Of a stretch of DNA of 64,000 nucleotides, positions 35,824 through 44,278 are shown piece after piece. This DNA comes from Streptococcus bovimastitidis. GTDB taxonomy: Bacteria > Bacillota > Bacilli > Lactobacillales > Streptococcaceae. Under the pieces are notes generated by a model. It ran no database searches, was not told the origin of the DNA, and saw only the letters and a list, made by a program, of their open reading frames with translations. A program made the translations under genes and the position numbers. Numbering within the stretch: position 1 is the first letter of the stretch; each line of letters starts with the position of its first letter. The DNA is taken from the NCBI RefSeq assembly GCF_001885095.1, contig NZ_LZDD01000001.1, positions 434,001-498,000 of the forward strand, given 5' to 3'.

Positions 35824-36465
35824 ATGTCTTATATTTTACAAGTCCTGCCCAGTCTTTTAGATGGTGCCAAAGTGACTTTACAAGTTTTTTTCATTGTTAT
35901 TTTATTATCCATCCCCTTGGGTATGGTTATAGCCTTTCTGATGAAAGTCCCTTTTAAACCCTTACAGTGGTTATTAACCATTTATGTCTGGATTATGCGG
36001 GGAACACCTTTACTCTTGCAATTAATCTTTTTCTATTATGTCTTACCAAGTGTTGGAGTAACCTTTGATCGGATGCCAGCAGCTATTCTGGCCTTTACCA
36101 TGAATTACGCAGCTTACTTTGCTGAAATTTTCCGTGGTGGTATTGAAGCTATTCCTAAAGGGCAATATGAAGCAGCAAAAGTTTTGAAGCTAACACATCT
36201 TCAAACCATCCGACATATCATTGTACCTCAAGTCTTCAAAATTGTTTTACCAAGTGTCTTCAATGAAGTCATTAATTTGGTTAAAGATTCCTCTTTAGTT
36301 TATGTTCTTGGTGTAGGGGATCTCTTGTTAGCGAGTAAGACAGCAGCCAATCGAGATGCAAGTTTAGCACCAATGTTTATTGCAGGGATTATCTATTTAC
36401 TATTAATTGGATTGGTCACCATTCTATCTCGCCATGTTGAAAAGAAATTTAATTATTATAAATAA
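35824..36465 (+). CDS. Amino-acid ABC transporter permease
   Basis: This 213-residue HisM/GlnP-type membrane protein has about five hydrophobic segments and the ATPase-docking loop EAAKVLKLTHLQTIRHIIVPQ. The start at 35824 has GGAG six bases upstream; the ATG at 35791 overlaps the promoter and is rejected. It forms one operon with the ATPase (36477) and the binding protein (37126), so this importer is complete, unlike the one at 4189-5723. The order permease, ATPase, binding protein resembles cystine or polar amino-acid systems; the substrate is unknown. Confidence 0.92.
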   Translation: MSYILQVLPSLLDGAKVTLQVFFIVILLSIPLGMVIAFLMKVPFKPLQWLLTIYVWIMRGTPLLLQLIFFYYVLPSVGVTFDRMPAAILAFTMNYAAYFAEIFRGGIEAIPKGQYEAAKVLKLTHLQTIRHIIVPQVFKIVLPSVFNEVINLVKDSSLVYVLGVGDLLLASKTAANRDASLAPMFIAGIIYLLLIGLVTILSRHVEKKFNYYK

Positions 36466-36476
36466 GGAGGCCATAG

Positions 36477-37106
36477 ATGTTAGAACTTAAAAATATTTCC
36501 AAACAATTTGGCCATAAACAGATTTTCGACAAGTTTTCCTTATCGGTTTCAGATGGTCAAATTCTTTCATTAGTTGGCCCTTCAGGCGGTGGGAAGACAA
36601 CTTTATTAAGAATGCTAGCAGGTCTTGAATCAATAGATTCAGGTGAAATTATTTATAATGGTGAAACAGTACCAATTAATCACTTGGAAAATCGAAATCT
36701 CTTGGGCTTTGTCTTTCAGGACTTTCAACTTTTTCCACATTTGACTGTCTTAGATAATCTAATATTGTCACCTACAATCACAATGGGGCTGAGCAAAGAA
36801 GCAGCTAAGAAAAAAGCAGAAGACTTGTTAACACGTTTAGGTCTCAAAGACCATTTACATGCTTATCCTTATTCCTTATCAGGTGGTCAAAAACAACGTG
36901 TTTCTCTTGCAAGAGCTATGATGATTGATCCACAGATTATTGGATATGATGAACCGACGTCGGCGCTTGATCCAGAGTTAAGAGATGAAGTTGCCAAACT
37001 GATTTTACAGAACCGTGATATGGGCATTACTCAAATCGTCGTAACCCATGATATGACTTTCGCTCAATCCATCTCAGATCAGATTATTACTGTTAATCCC
37101 AAATAG
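36477..37106 (+). CDS. Amino-acid ABC transporter ATP-binding protein
   Basis: This 209-residue ATPase powers the importer of this operon. Walker A is GPSGGGKTT near residue 33, the Q-loop lies in VFQDFQLFPHL, the signature is LSGGQKQR, Walker B is [14 protein letters not shown] and the H-loop is VTHDM. It is a little shorter than most GlnQ proteins because the end is trimmed. AAGGAGG lies upstream of the ATG. It is the only amino-acid type ATPase in the window and could in principle also serve the permease at 5076. Confidence 0.95.
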   Translation: MLELKNISKQFGHKQIFDKFSLSVSDGQILSLVGPSGGGKTTLLRMLAGLESIDSGEIIYNGETVPINHLENRNLLGFVFQDFQLFPHLTVLDNLILSPTITMGLSKEAAKKKAEDLLTRLGLKDHLHAYPYSLSGGQKQRVSLARAMMIDPQIIGYDEPTSALDPELRDEVAKLILQNRDMGITQIVVTHDMTFAQSISDQIITVNPK

Positions 37107-37125
37107 AATAAATTGGAGAAAAAGT

Positions 37126-37950
37126 ATGAAAAAATTCTTAATGACACTATCAACACTAACTTTAGCTTTCCTTTTAGTTGCCTGCGGCAATAGCCAAGCT
37201 AACAAAGGCGATTCATGGGAGACTTACAAGAAAGAAAAGACCATTACGCTTGGTTTCGACAATACCTTTGTCCCAATGGGTTTTAAAGATAAAGATGGCA
37301 AAAACACAGGGTTCGATGTTGAATTAGCTAAAGCTGTTTTCGCTGAATATGGGATTAAAGTTAAATTCCAACCAATCAACTGGGACTTGAAAGAAACAGA
37401 ATTAAAAAATGGCAAAATTGATATGATTTGGAACGGCTATTCTGTAACCAAAGAACGTCAAGCAAAAGTGGCATTTTCAAATCCCTATATGAAAAATGAA
37501 CAAGTCTTAGTTTCAAAAAAATCAGAGGATATTAAGTCATTTGCTGATATGAAGGACAAAGTTCTTGGTGCTCAATCAGGTTCATCTGGCTATGATGCTT
37601 TTACTAAGAATCCAAAAGTCTTAAAAGATATTGTTAAAGATAAAGATGCGACGCAATATGAAACCTTTACACAAGCCTTTATTGACCTTAAGAATGATCG
37701 TATTGATGGCCTTTTAATTGATAAAGTTTATGCTAACTACTATCTAAAACAAGAAGGTGAATTAGCTAATTATAACATCACTAAGAGTGAATACTCAGGT
37801 GAGGACTTCGCTGTTGGCGTCCGCAAAGAAGATAAAACGCTTATCAAGAATATTAATAAATCCTTCAAAAAACTCTATAAAGATGGTAAATTCCAAGAAA
37901 TTTCAAACAAATGGTTTGGAGAAGATGTAGCTACTGATCAAGTCAAATAA
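37126..37950 (+). CDS. Amino-acid ABC transporter substrate-binding lipoprotein
   Basis: This 274-residue family 3 binding protein has a lipoprotein signal with lipobox LVAC (Cys20). The binding domain shows GFDNTFVPMGFKDKDGK, GFDVELAKAVF and KIDMIWNGYSVTKERQ, which resembles cystine- or general amino-acid-binding proteins. It is the last gene of the operon, 19 bases after the ATPase, and a bidirectional terminator follows. The ligand cannot be determined from sequence. Confidence 0.93.
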   Translation: MKKFLMTLSTLTLAFLLVACGNSQANKGDSWETYKKEKTITLGFDNTFVPMGFKDKDGKNTGFDVELAKAVFAEYGIKVKFQPINWDLKETELKNGKIDMIWNGYSVTKERQAKVAFSNPYMKNEQVLVSKKSEDIKSFADMKDKVLGAQSGSSGYDAFTKNPKVLKDIVKDKDATQYETFTQAFIDLKNDRIDGLLIDKVYANYYLKQEGELANYNITKSEYSGEDFAVGVRKEDKTLIKNINKSFKKLYKDGKFQEISNKWFGEDVATDQVK

Positions 37951-37959
37951 GTTATTAAA

Positions 37960-37986
37960 AAGCAAGTTCGAGATGAACTTGCTTTA
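37960..37986. terminator. Bidirectional terminator between ABC operon and mntE-like gene
   Basis: AAGCAAGTTC (37960-37969) and GAACTTGCTT (37975-37984) form a perfect 10-bp stem, with T residues on the reverse strand (TTTTT) and a shorter run forward. Confidence 0.85.
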
Positions 37987-39222
37987 TTTCTTTGTAATTT
38001 TATAGCGATTTATTTTGAGAGGACTGGTCTGTTTTGAAGTGACTTGGTGGAAAATCAGATACCAAACTTCGTTGCGACGCCAGATGCTGGTATGTATTTT
38101 GCCATCTAGTTGATAGGAGATGAGCTTTGTTTTTTGGCTGATAGACTGAAGCTGGAAATCATCAAAGTTACAAGGGTAAAAGTTAGGATTTTCAATTAAT
38201 TCTTGACGGTTAAGTTCTTGACCATTTTCTTTAATAAGGGTAAAGTCTTCTGCAATGAAATCTTGAAAATCTGGTACTTTGGATAAGATGATTTTCTCGT
38301 TTTTAAAGAGTTTTTTGGTAACATTATCAATCTGTTCGTCTTCTGGAATTAAACCGGGCTCCACATGAATATCAATATCGTAGACTGAGAATTTTTCACT
38401 GAGAAGTCGTTCAACTTCCTCAGTAATAGCATGACTTTCGTAGACGGACAGGTCGGGATTCATCTCTAGAACAATATCAAGGTATACGTTACTCCCGTAG
38501 GTTCGGCCCCGTTGTGACTTAACAGCTGAAATTTTCGGGATTTGGAGGATAGCTTCTTCGTATTTTTTAAGGTGTTTGTTATCAAAACCATCAGATAAAC
38601 TGAAGGCGCTGGACATGAAAATATCATAAGCTGTTTTTAGAATGAAAAATGTAATAATAATGGCAGCAATTCGGTCAATAATGGGAAGATGAAGTGATGC
38701 TGCTAAAACAGCAACCGAAGTACCGATTGAAGTAACTGCGTCGGATAAATTATCTTTTGAAGCAGCAACTAATGCGCTAGAACGAACTTTTTTTGATAAC
38801 TGTTTATTGTAGGCATAAACCCCAAACATTATGATGGCTGAAATGACACCAACAATGGCACCTAATGGGTCAACCGGATTTTGCTTACCAGCAATGATAT
38901 TTTGAATGGTTTGAATCAGTACTTGAAATCCAACAATAAACATAATGAAGGAAGTAATCAAGGAGGATAAATCCTCGAACTTCCAATGTCCGAAACGGTG
39001 ATTAGCATCTGCGGGTTGACTAGCAAGTTGTAGTCCAATTAAAAGAGCTACATTTCCAACAATATCAGATAAGTTATTAAAACCATCGGCGACCAGAGAA
39101 TTTGAATTAAGCACATAACCACTGACTAACTTGGCAATACTTATCAGTAAGTAGGCTATAATACTTATTATTGGTCCTCTTTTGGCGAGTTTTAAATTAC
39201 TAATAGGATTTAATTCTGACAT
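37984..39222 (-). CDS. mntE: Cation diffusion facilitator, MntE-like manganese exporter, with extra C-terminal domain
   Basis: This 412-residue membrane protein probably exports Mn(II). Six hydrophobic segments fill residues 15-200. The transport site reads N49-x3-D53 in NNLSD and D157-x3-D161 in DNLSD, the NDDD set described for MntE rather than the HDHD-type set of zinc exporters. A CDF cytoplasmic domain covers about 215-290. A further 120 residues follow, ending in SIWRRNEVWYLIFHQVT, which looks like an NTF2-like (DUF4440) domain. The GGAGT ribosome binding site is upstream. Metal choice is inferred from the site. Confidence 0.78.
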   Translation of the reverse strand: MSELNPISNLKLAKRGPIISIIAYLLISIAKLVSGYVLNSNSLVADGFNNLSDIVGNVALLIGLQLASQPADANHRFGHWKFEDLSSLITSFIMFIVGFQVLIQTIQNIIAGKQNPVDPLGAIVGVISAIIMFGVYAYNKQLSKKVRSSALVAASKDNLSDAVTSIGTSVAVLAASLHLPIIDRIAAIIITFFILKTAYDIFMSSAFSLSDGFDNKHLKKYEEAILQIPKISAVKSQRGRTYGSNVYLDIVLEMNPDLSVYESHAITEEVERLLSEKFSVYDIDIHVEPGLIPEDEQIDNVTKKLFKNEKIILSKVPDFQDFIAEDFTLIKENGQELNRQELIENPNFYPCNFDDFQLQSISQKTKLISYQLDGKIHTSIWRRNEVWYLIFHQVTSKQTSPLKINRYKITKK

Positions 39223-39398
39223 GGTTACTCCTTTGTATTCAATGCAACTATTATATCATATTAATGACCATACCAGTCTTGATTGCGATTTCAATAATAT
39301 AGGAGAAACTTACTTTCATTGACTTGGTCATTTTTCATTTTAGTCAGAAAATGATATAATTTTATAGTTAATTGATGGATAGATTTTAAGGAGATAAG

Positions 39399-41684
39399 AT
39401 GAATCCTTTATTAAATGGAATGAATGACAAACAAGCGGAAGCAGTTCAAACGACAGAAGGTCCGCTTTTAATTATGGCCGGCGCAGGCTCAGGTAAAACT
39501 AGGGTTTTGACCCATCGGATTGCCTACTTAATCGATGAAAAATTTGTTAACCCTTGGAATATTTTAGCCATAACCTTTACCAACAAAGCGGCGCGTGAAA
39601 TGCGTGAAAGGGCTTTGAACTTGAACCCAGCCACACAAGATACCTTGATTGCCACCTTTCACTCCATGTGTGTTCGGATTTTAAGACGAGAAGCTGATCA
39701 TATTGGTTATAATCGAAATTTCACCATTGTTGATCCAGGGGAACAAAGAACTCTGATGAAGCGGATTTTAAAGACATTGAATTTGGATCCTAAAAAGTGG
39801 AATGAACGCTCTATTTTAGGTACCATTTCCAATGCAAAAAATGATTTATTGGATGAAGTTGCTTATCAGGCTCAAGCAAATGATATGTATCAACAAATTG
39901 TCGCTCGCTGCTATAAACTTTATCAAGAAGAACTGAGACGAAGTGAAGCTTTCGACTTTGATGATTTGATCATGCAGACACTGAGACTTTTTGATAAGAA
40001 TCCAGATGTCTTGGCTTACTACCAACAACGCTACCAGTACATCCACGTCGATGAGTATCAAGATACTAACCATGCTCAATATCAATTGGTGAAATTGCTA
40101 GCCTCACGATTCAAGAACATCTGTGTTGTTGGGGATGCAGACCAGTCTATCTATGGTTGGCGTGGCGCTGACATGCAGAATATACTTGACTTTGAAAAAG
40201 ACTATCCTCAGGCGAAAGTGGTCCTCTTAGAAGAAAATTATCGGTCAACAAAAACGATTCTAAAAGCAGCCAACGATGTGATTAAAAATAATCGTAATCG
40301 GATTGATAAAAAGCTTTGGACCCAAAATAACGACGGTGAACAAATTGTCTATTATCGCGCAAATGATGAACGAGATGAAGCAGTATTCATCGCATCAACA
40401 GTGTCTAATATGTGTTTGGAACTTGGAAAGAGTTTTAAAGATTTTGCTGTTTTATATCGTACCAATGCACAATCACGTACAATAGAAGAAGCTTTCCTAA
40501 AATCGAATATTCCGTACACAATGGTCGGCGGAACTAAGTTCTATAGTCGTAAAGAGATTAGAGATTTAATTTCTTATTTAAATATTGTTGCCAATCCTGC
40601 TGACAATATTTCATTTGAACGAATTGTTAATGAACCTAAGCGAGGCGTTGGCCCAGGGACTTTGGAAAAATTGCGACAATTTGCCTATGATAACCAATTA
40701 TCCTTATTAGAAGCAGCAAGTAATCTCTTTTTATCGCCATTAAAAGGAAAAGCGGCGCAGTCTATAATGGATTTTGCCACTCTCCTTAGTGATTTACGGT
40801 CGCGGTTGGATCACTTAACAATAACGGAATTATCTGAAGAAATACTAGAGAGATCTGGTTATTTGGATGCTTTAAGAATTCAAAACACATTAGAAAGTCA
40901 AGCTCGGATTGAGAATATTGAAGAGTTTCTTTCAGTAACGAAAAACTTTGATGATTCTGCCAAGGCTGAGACAGATGAAAATGGTCTCGATAAATTAGGA
41001 CGCTTTTTAAACGATTTAGCCTTAATTGCTGATACGGATGATTCAGATACTGAGGTTGCTGAAGTGACCCTGATGACTCTTCACGCAGCTAAGGGACTTG
41101 AGTTTCCAATAGTATTCTTAATTGGTATGGAAGAAGGCGTTTTCCCATTATCACGTGCTTTAGATGAACAAAGTGAACTGGAAGAGGAAAGACGCTTAGC
41201 ATATGTTGGTATCACCAGAGCAGAGGAAATCCTTTTCCTAACCAATGCTAGCACTCGGACTCTGTATGGTAAAACCAATTATAATCAGCCGACCCGATTC
41301 CTTAGAGAAATATCTGATGATCTTCTTGCCTATCAAGGCTTAGCTCGCCCAGCCAATACTTCATTCGGCGTTAAGATGAGCCAACAAAATCAAAGGCAGT
41401 TCGGGCAGGGAATGAGTTTGTCACAAGCTATTCAATCTCGCAAATCACAAGCTCAACCAAGAAGTCCTCAGAGAATCACTGACAATGATTTACCTTTTTC
41501 TAACAAAAAGACAAGCAATAACCAAGAGTGGGAAATAGGTGATATTGCCCGTCATAAAAAATGGGGCGATGGGACTGTTTTAGAGGTTAGTGGAAGCGGA
41601 ACTTCAACTGAGCTGAAAATTAAATTTCCAGAAATTGGACTCAAAAAATTATTAGCCAGTGTTGCTCCGATAGAAAAAATTTAA
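39399..41684 (+). CDS. pcrA: ATP-dependent DNA helicase PcrA/UvrD
   Basis: This 761-residue SF1A helicase unwinds DNA 3' to 5' in repair and plasmid replication and removes RecA filaments. Motif I is AGAGSGKTRVLTHR near residue 27, motif II is VDEYQDTNHAQY, motif III is VVGDADQSIYGWRGAD, and TLHAAKGLEFP and YVGITRAEE are also seen. The C-terminal Tudor-like end WEIGDIARHKKWGDGTV is the PcrA type. AAGGAG lies upstream of the ATG. It stands alone with its own terminator. Confidence 0.96.
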   Translation: MNPLLNGMNDKQAEAVQTTEGPLLIMAGAGSGKTRVLTHRIAYLIDEKFVNPWNILAITFTNKAAREMRERALNLNPATQDTLIATFHSMCVRILRREADHIGYNRNFTIVDPGEQRTLMKRILKTLNLDPKKWNERSILGTISNAKNDLLDEVAYQAQANDMYQQIVARCYKLYQEELRRSEAFDFDDLIMQTLRLFDKNPDVLAYYQQRYQYIHVDEYQDTNHAQYQLVKLLASRFKNICVVGDADQSIYGWRGADMQNILDFEKDYPQAKVVLLEENYRSTKTILKAANDVIKNNRNRIDKKLWTQNNDGEQIVYYRANDERDEAVFIASTVSNMCLELGKSFKDFAVLYRTNAQSRTIEEAFLKSNIPYTMVGGTKFYSRKEIRDLISYLNIVANPADNISFERIVNEPKRGVGPGTLEKLRQFAYDNQLSLLEAASNLFLSPLKGKAAQSIMDFATLLSDLRSRLDHLTITELSEEILERSGYLDALRIQNTLESQARIENIEEFLSVTKNFDDSAKAETDENGLDKLGRFLNDLALIADTDDSDTEVAEVTLMTLHAAKGLEFPIVFLIGMEEGVFPLSRALDEQSELEEERRLAYVGITRAEEILFLTNASTRTLYGKTNYNQPTRFLREISDDLLAYQGLARPANTSFGVKMSQQNQRQFGQGMSLSQAIQSRKSQAQPRSPQRITDNDLPFSNKKTSNNQEWEIGDIARHKKWGDGTVLEVSGSGTSTELKIKFPEIGLKKLLASVAPIEKI

Positions 41685-41695
41685 TAATTTATTTT

Positions 41696-41735
41696 AGCTG
41701 TAAAGCCCAATCTAATAGGCTTTATGGCTTTTTTG
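41696..41735 (+). terminator. Intrinsic terminator after pcrA
   Basis: AGCTGTAAAGCC (41696-41707) pairs with GGCTTTATGGCT (41718-41729) over 12 positions including two G-U pairs, followed by T residues. Confidence 0.88.
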
Positions 41736-41777
41736 TTTTTTAATTTCAATTTTTTTTAAAAAAATGATACTTTTTTC

Positions 41778-41805
41778 TTGCATCTCAGATTTAGTATTGT
41801 ATAAT
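41778..41805 (+). promoter_or_regulatory. Promoter of the GlsB/Asp23 operon
   Basis: TTGCAT (41778-41783), a 16-base spacer and TATAAT (41800-41805) form a strong promoter. It yields a leader of about 190 nt before the first start codon. Confidence 0.75.
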
Positions 41806-41811
41806 AACAAT

Positions 41812-42002
41812 ATAAATAAAAAAACGAGTGGTCACTTCCAAAAAACCTTTATTTAATATATGGTTAGTGATGATGATTGATATTTAAATAAGGTTTATAG
41901 ATATGAATGACACTCCGATTTTATTTAAGGTTGTCACTTTGGAAAAAGTGAAAACATTTAGACAAAATTGCAAGTGCAGGAGCACTAGAATAGGAGAAAA
42001 TT
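41812..42002 (+). promoter_or_regulatory. Structured 190-nt leader of the GlsB/Asp23 operon
   Basis: Three hairpins lie in series: 41844-41856 with 41884-41895 (12 bp and a one-base bulge, enclosing 27 nt); TCACTTT/AAAGTGA with GGAA loop (41934-41951); and AGTGC/GCACT with AGGA loop (41973-41986), followed by AGGAG (41992-41996). The strings GGTCACTTCC and GTTGTCACTTT recur in it. A 64-codon frame from 41903 overlaps the first gene out of frame and is not believed. No known riboswitch class was recognised. Confidence 0.5.
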
Positions 42003-42248
42003 ATGGGACTTATATGGACATTAATTGTCGGCGGCATTATCGGCCTAGTTGCAGGAGCTCTTACAAAACGTGGTGGCTCAATGGGTTGGATTGCTAATAT
42101 TTTAGCAGGTATTATCGGCTCATGGGTTGGTCAATCCTTATTAGGAGCTTGGGGTCCTTCCCTAGCAGGTATGGCATTGATTCCATCAATTATTGGTGCA
42201 GTCATTGTTGTAGTAGTTGTATCATTTGCTTTAAGCAAAATGAACTAG
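42003..42248 (+). CDS. GlsB/YeaQ/YmgE family membrane protein, copy 1
   Basis: This 81-residue protein has three hydrophobic, glycine-rich segments and the family pattern IVGGIIGLVAGAL and GWIANILAGIIGSWVGQSLLGAWGP. The family (transglycosylase-associated in older names) is tied to envelope stress in Gram-positives, where glsB lies with asp23-type genes, as here. A second copy nearly identical in protein sequence follows 118 bases later. AGGAG lies seven bases before the ATG. The molecular function is unknown. Confidence 0.9.
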   Translation: MGLIWTLIVGGIIGLVAGALTKRGGSMGWIANILAGIIGSWVGQSLLGAWGPSLAGMALIPSIIGAVIVVVVVSFALSKMN

Positions 42249-42366
42249 GATAGTCATTTCCTTAAAAGACTATTGAATGTAATGAAATCATTTAGCTAAT
42301 AACAAGAAGTTTTAAAAGTTAATAAGATTTCACCTATTAATTAAAGAAAAAAACGAGGTATTTATT

Positions 42367-42612
42367 TTGGCACTTATTTGGACATTAATCGTCGGTGGTA
42401 TTATCGGTTTAATCGCAGGAGCAATTACAAAACATGGTGGCTCAATGGGCTGGATTGCTAATATTTTAGCAGGTATCATTGGTTCATGGGTTGGTCAATC
42501 ATTACTAGGAGCTTGGGGTCCTTCCCTAGCAGGTATGGCTTTGATTCCATCAATCATTGGTGCAGTCATTGTAGTTGTCGTTGTATCATTTGTTTTAAGT
42601 AAATTGAATTAA
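42367..42612 (+). CDS. GlsB/YeaQ/YmgE family membrane protein, copy 2
   Basis: This 81-residue paralogue differs from copy 1 at only a handful of residues (for example ITKHGG for LTKRGG and FVLSKLN for FALSKMN). The start is TTG, with GAGGT (42355-42359) seven bases upstream, whereas copy 1 starts with ATG. The duplication is clear in protein and largely kept in DNA, but the flanking sequence is not duplicated, so only the gene was copied or the flanks have diverged. Confidence 0.9.
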   Translation: MALIWTLIVGGIIGLIAGAITKHGGSMGWIANILAGIIGSWVGQSLLGAWGPSLAGMALIPSIIGAVIVVVVVSFVLSKLN

Positions 42613-42670
42613 GATAAGGTCACATTAAGCTAAGTATTATCATTCAGTGATCAACTAGAAAGAGGTAGGT

Positions 42671-43252
42671 ATGGCAAAAATATTGAAAATCTTTTATAGT
42701 TTATTTGGCCTTATCCTCCTATCCATCTTTATTATGGTAATGGGAGTGACCCAAGGTTACCTAAAAATGCCCCCTAAATATAACTGGATTGGCTGGGACT
42801 TAGATAAAGTTCCTGGCTTCCTAAATCCAGGTTTGTATTATTATTTTTACTGGGCAGCAGTACTACTAGCATTATTAACGATAATTGGTATTCTAGTAGT
42901 CATCTTTTATCCAAGATCTTACACAGAAGTACGTTTGAAGAAGAAAAATGGAAGTTTATTACTTAAAAAATCTGCCATTGAATCTTATGTAGCTACTGCT
43001 ATTAAAAATGCAGGACTGATGAGTAAGCCTAACGTATCGGCAACTCTATATAAACGTAAATTCAAAATTGACGTTACTGGACGTTTAGATTCACGCGTTG
43101 CAGTTAGTGATCAAGTTCGTGGCATTAAAGAAGGTATTGATACTGGTTTCAAAGAATTCTTTGGCATTGATAAGCCTGTTAACTTTAAGGTCTTTGTTAA
43201 AGACATCTCGCAAGTTGAGACCAAACATGGAAAAGCCAGACGTGTAGAATAG
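42671..43252 (+). CDS. amaP: Alkaline shock response membrane anchor AmaP
   Basis: This 193-residue protein has two N-terminal membrane segments (about residues 8-26 and 56-78) and a C-terminal soluble domain with KKSAIESYVATAIKNAGLMSKP, which resembles an Asp23-like fold. AmaP anchors Asp23 to the membrane in staphylococci. Here it lies with DUF2273 and two Asp23 genes, the same cluster. AGAGGT lies upstream of the ATG. Confidence 0.85.
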   Translation: MAKILKIFYSLFGLILLSIFIMVMGVTQGYLKMPPKYNWIGWDLDKVPGFLNPGLYYYFYWAAVLLALLTIIGILVVIFYPRSYTEVRLKKKNGSLLLKKSAIESYVATAIKNAGLMSKPNVSATLYKRKFKIDVTGRLDSRVAVSDQVRGIKEGIDTGFKEFFGIDKPVNFKVFVKDISQVETKHGKARRVE

Positions 43253-43261
43253 GAGGTCAAA

Positions 43262-43447
43262 ATGGTATTTTTTGAAAAGAATAAGTATGCCATAATTGGT
43301 GGATTAGTAGGGTTAATTTTAGCCATCTTACTAATGACCATTGGCTTCTTTAAAACATTACTCGCACTCATCTTTGTTATCCTAGGTGTTTGTGCAGGTA
43401 TTTTTCTTAAACAGACTGGTATTATTGATCAATTCATTGACCGTTAA
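43262..43447 (+). CDS. DUF2273 small membrane protein
   Basis: This 61-residue protein has two membrane helices (about residues 11-28 and 32-48) and ends in GIIDQFIDR. It fits the small DUF2273 proteins that stand between amaP and asp23 in Firmicutes. GGAGG lies seven bases upstream of the ATG, which follows the amaP stop by nine bases. It probably joins AmaP in a membrane complex, which is inference from gene order. Confidence 0.85.
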   Translation: MVFFEKNKYAIIGGLVGLILAILLMTIGFFKTLLALIFVILGVCAGIFLKQTGIIDQFIDR

Positions 43448-43510
43448 ACATAAAGAATGAGATATTATTTTGAAAATTAACATTTACATTTTAGAAGAGG
43501 AGAAATGATT

Positions 43511-44032
43511 ATGACTGACACATTTATTAAAAACACAGAATTAAACAATAGCCCAAGTATCCGTGGACAATTAACTTATGATAATAAAGTTATTGAAAAA
43601 ATTGTTGGACTTGCTGTTAATAATATTGATGGTTTATTAGCTATCAATGGTGGCTATTTATCAAACATCAAAAACAAATTAGTTAATACCAATTCAGTTC
43701 GTGATGGTGTTTCCGTTGAAGTTGGTAAAAAACAAGTAGCAGTCGATTTAGATATTATCGCTGAATATCAAAAACATGTTCCAACCATTTTTGATGAAAT
43801 TAAAGCCATTGTTGAATCAGAAGTTAAGAAAATGACTGATTTAGATGTTATCGAAGTTAACTGTAATGTTGTTGATATTAAGACTAAAGAACAACATGAG
43901 GCTGACAAAGTGACTCTTCAAGATAAGGTTACAGATGCAGCGCATGCAACAAGTGAATTTACAAGTAAACAAGTTGGTAATGTTAAATCTACAGTAAATG
44001 ACAATGTACAGACAGAACCACGCGTAAAATGA
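43511..44032 (+). CDS. Asp23/Gls24 family envelope stress protein, copy 1
   Basis: This 173-residue cytosolic protein carries the Asp23 domain (about 14-130): GQLTYDNKVIEKIVGLAVNN, then GGYLSNIKNKLVNTNSVRDGVSVEVG, then VEVNCNVVDIKTK-like. The family is called Gls24 in enterococci and streptococci and is induced by envelope or alkaline stress and by bile. A charged tail of about 35 residues follows. The ATG at 43511 is chosen over 43505 because GAGGAG lies eight bases upstream of it. The second paralogue is at 44279. Confidence 0.92.
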   Translation: MTDTFIKNTELNNSPSIRGQLTYDNKVIEKIVGLAVNNIDGLLAINGGYLSNIKNKLVNTNSVRDGVSVEVGKKQVAVDLDIIAEYQKHVPTIFDEIKAIVESEVKKMTDLDVIEVNCNVVDIKTKEQHEADKVTLQDKVTDAAHATSEFTSKQVGNVKSTVNDNVQTEPRVK

Positions 44033-44038
44033 TATAAT
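44030..44038 (+). promoter_or_regulatory. Internal extended -10 promoter before csbD
   Basis: TGA followed by TATAAT (44033-44038) overlaps the end of the first asp23 gene and precedes the CsbD gene by 28 bases. It would allow CsbD and the second Asp23 to be made separately from the upstream genes. Confidence 0.55.
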
Positions 44039-44065
44039 AGACAAAAAAATTAGGAGGGCATTTAA

Positions 44066-44254
44066 ATGTCACAAGAAAAATTTGAGTCAAAAATCGAGCA
44101 AGCAAAAGGTACTGTTAAAGAAACTGCTGGTAAAGCAACTGGCGATAAATCCTTAGAAACTGAAGGGAAATTAAATAAAATTTCTGGAAAAGTAAAGGAA
44201 TTAAAGGCTGATGCTAAAGATACAGCTGAAGGTGTATCAAAAAGTCTAAAATAA
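44066..44254 (+). CDS. CsbD-like stress protein
   Basis: This 62-residue Lys/Glu/Ala-rich protein fits the CsbD family: [30 protein letters not shown] then [16 protein letters not shown]. CsbD is a general-stress protein of unknown function in B. subtilis (sigma-B controlled there; streptococci lack sigma-B). GGAGGG lies upstream of the ATG. It stands between the two Asp23 genes. Confidence 0.9.
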   Translation: MSQEKFESKIEQAKGTVKETAGKATGDKSLETEGKLNKISGKVKELKADAKDTAEGVSKSLK

Positions 44255-44278
44255 AAGGATGTTTGGGAGGAATTAAAA

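Noticed and set aside
41903..42097. 64-codon forward frame in the leader of the GlsB operon
   Set aside because: It overlaps the first GlsB gene in another frame, its composition is unlike a protein, and the region is better explained as a structured leader.
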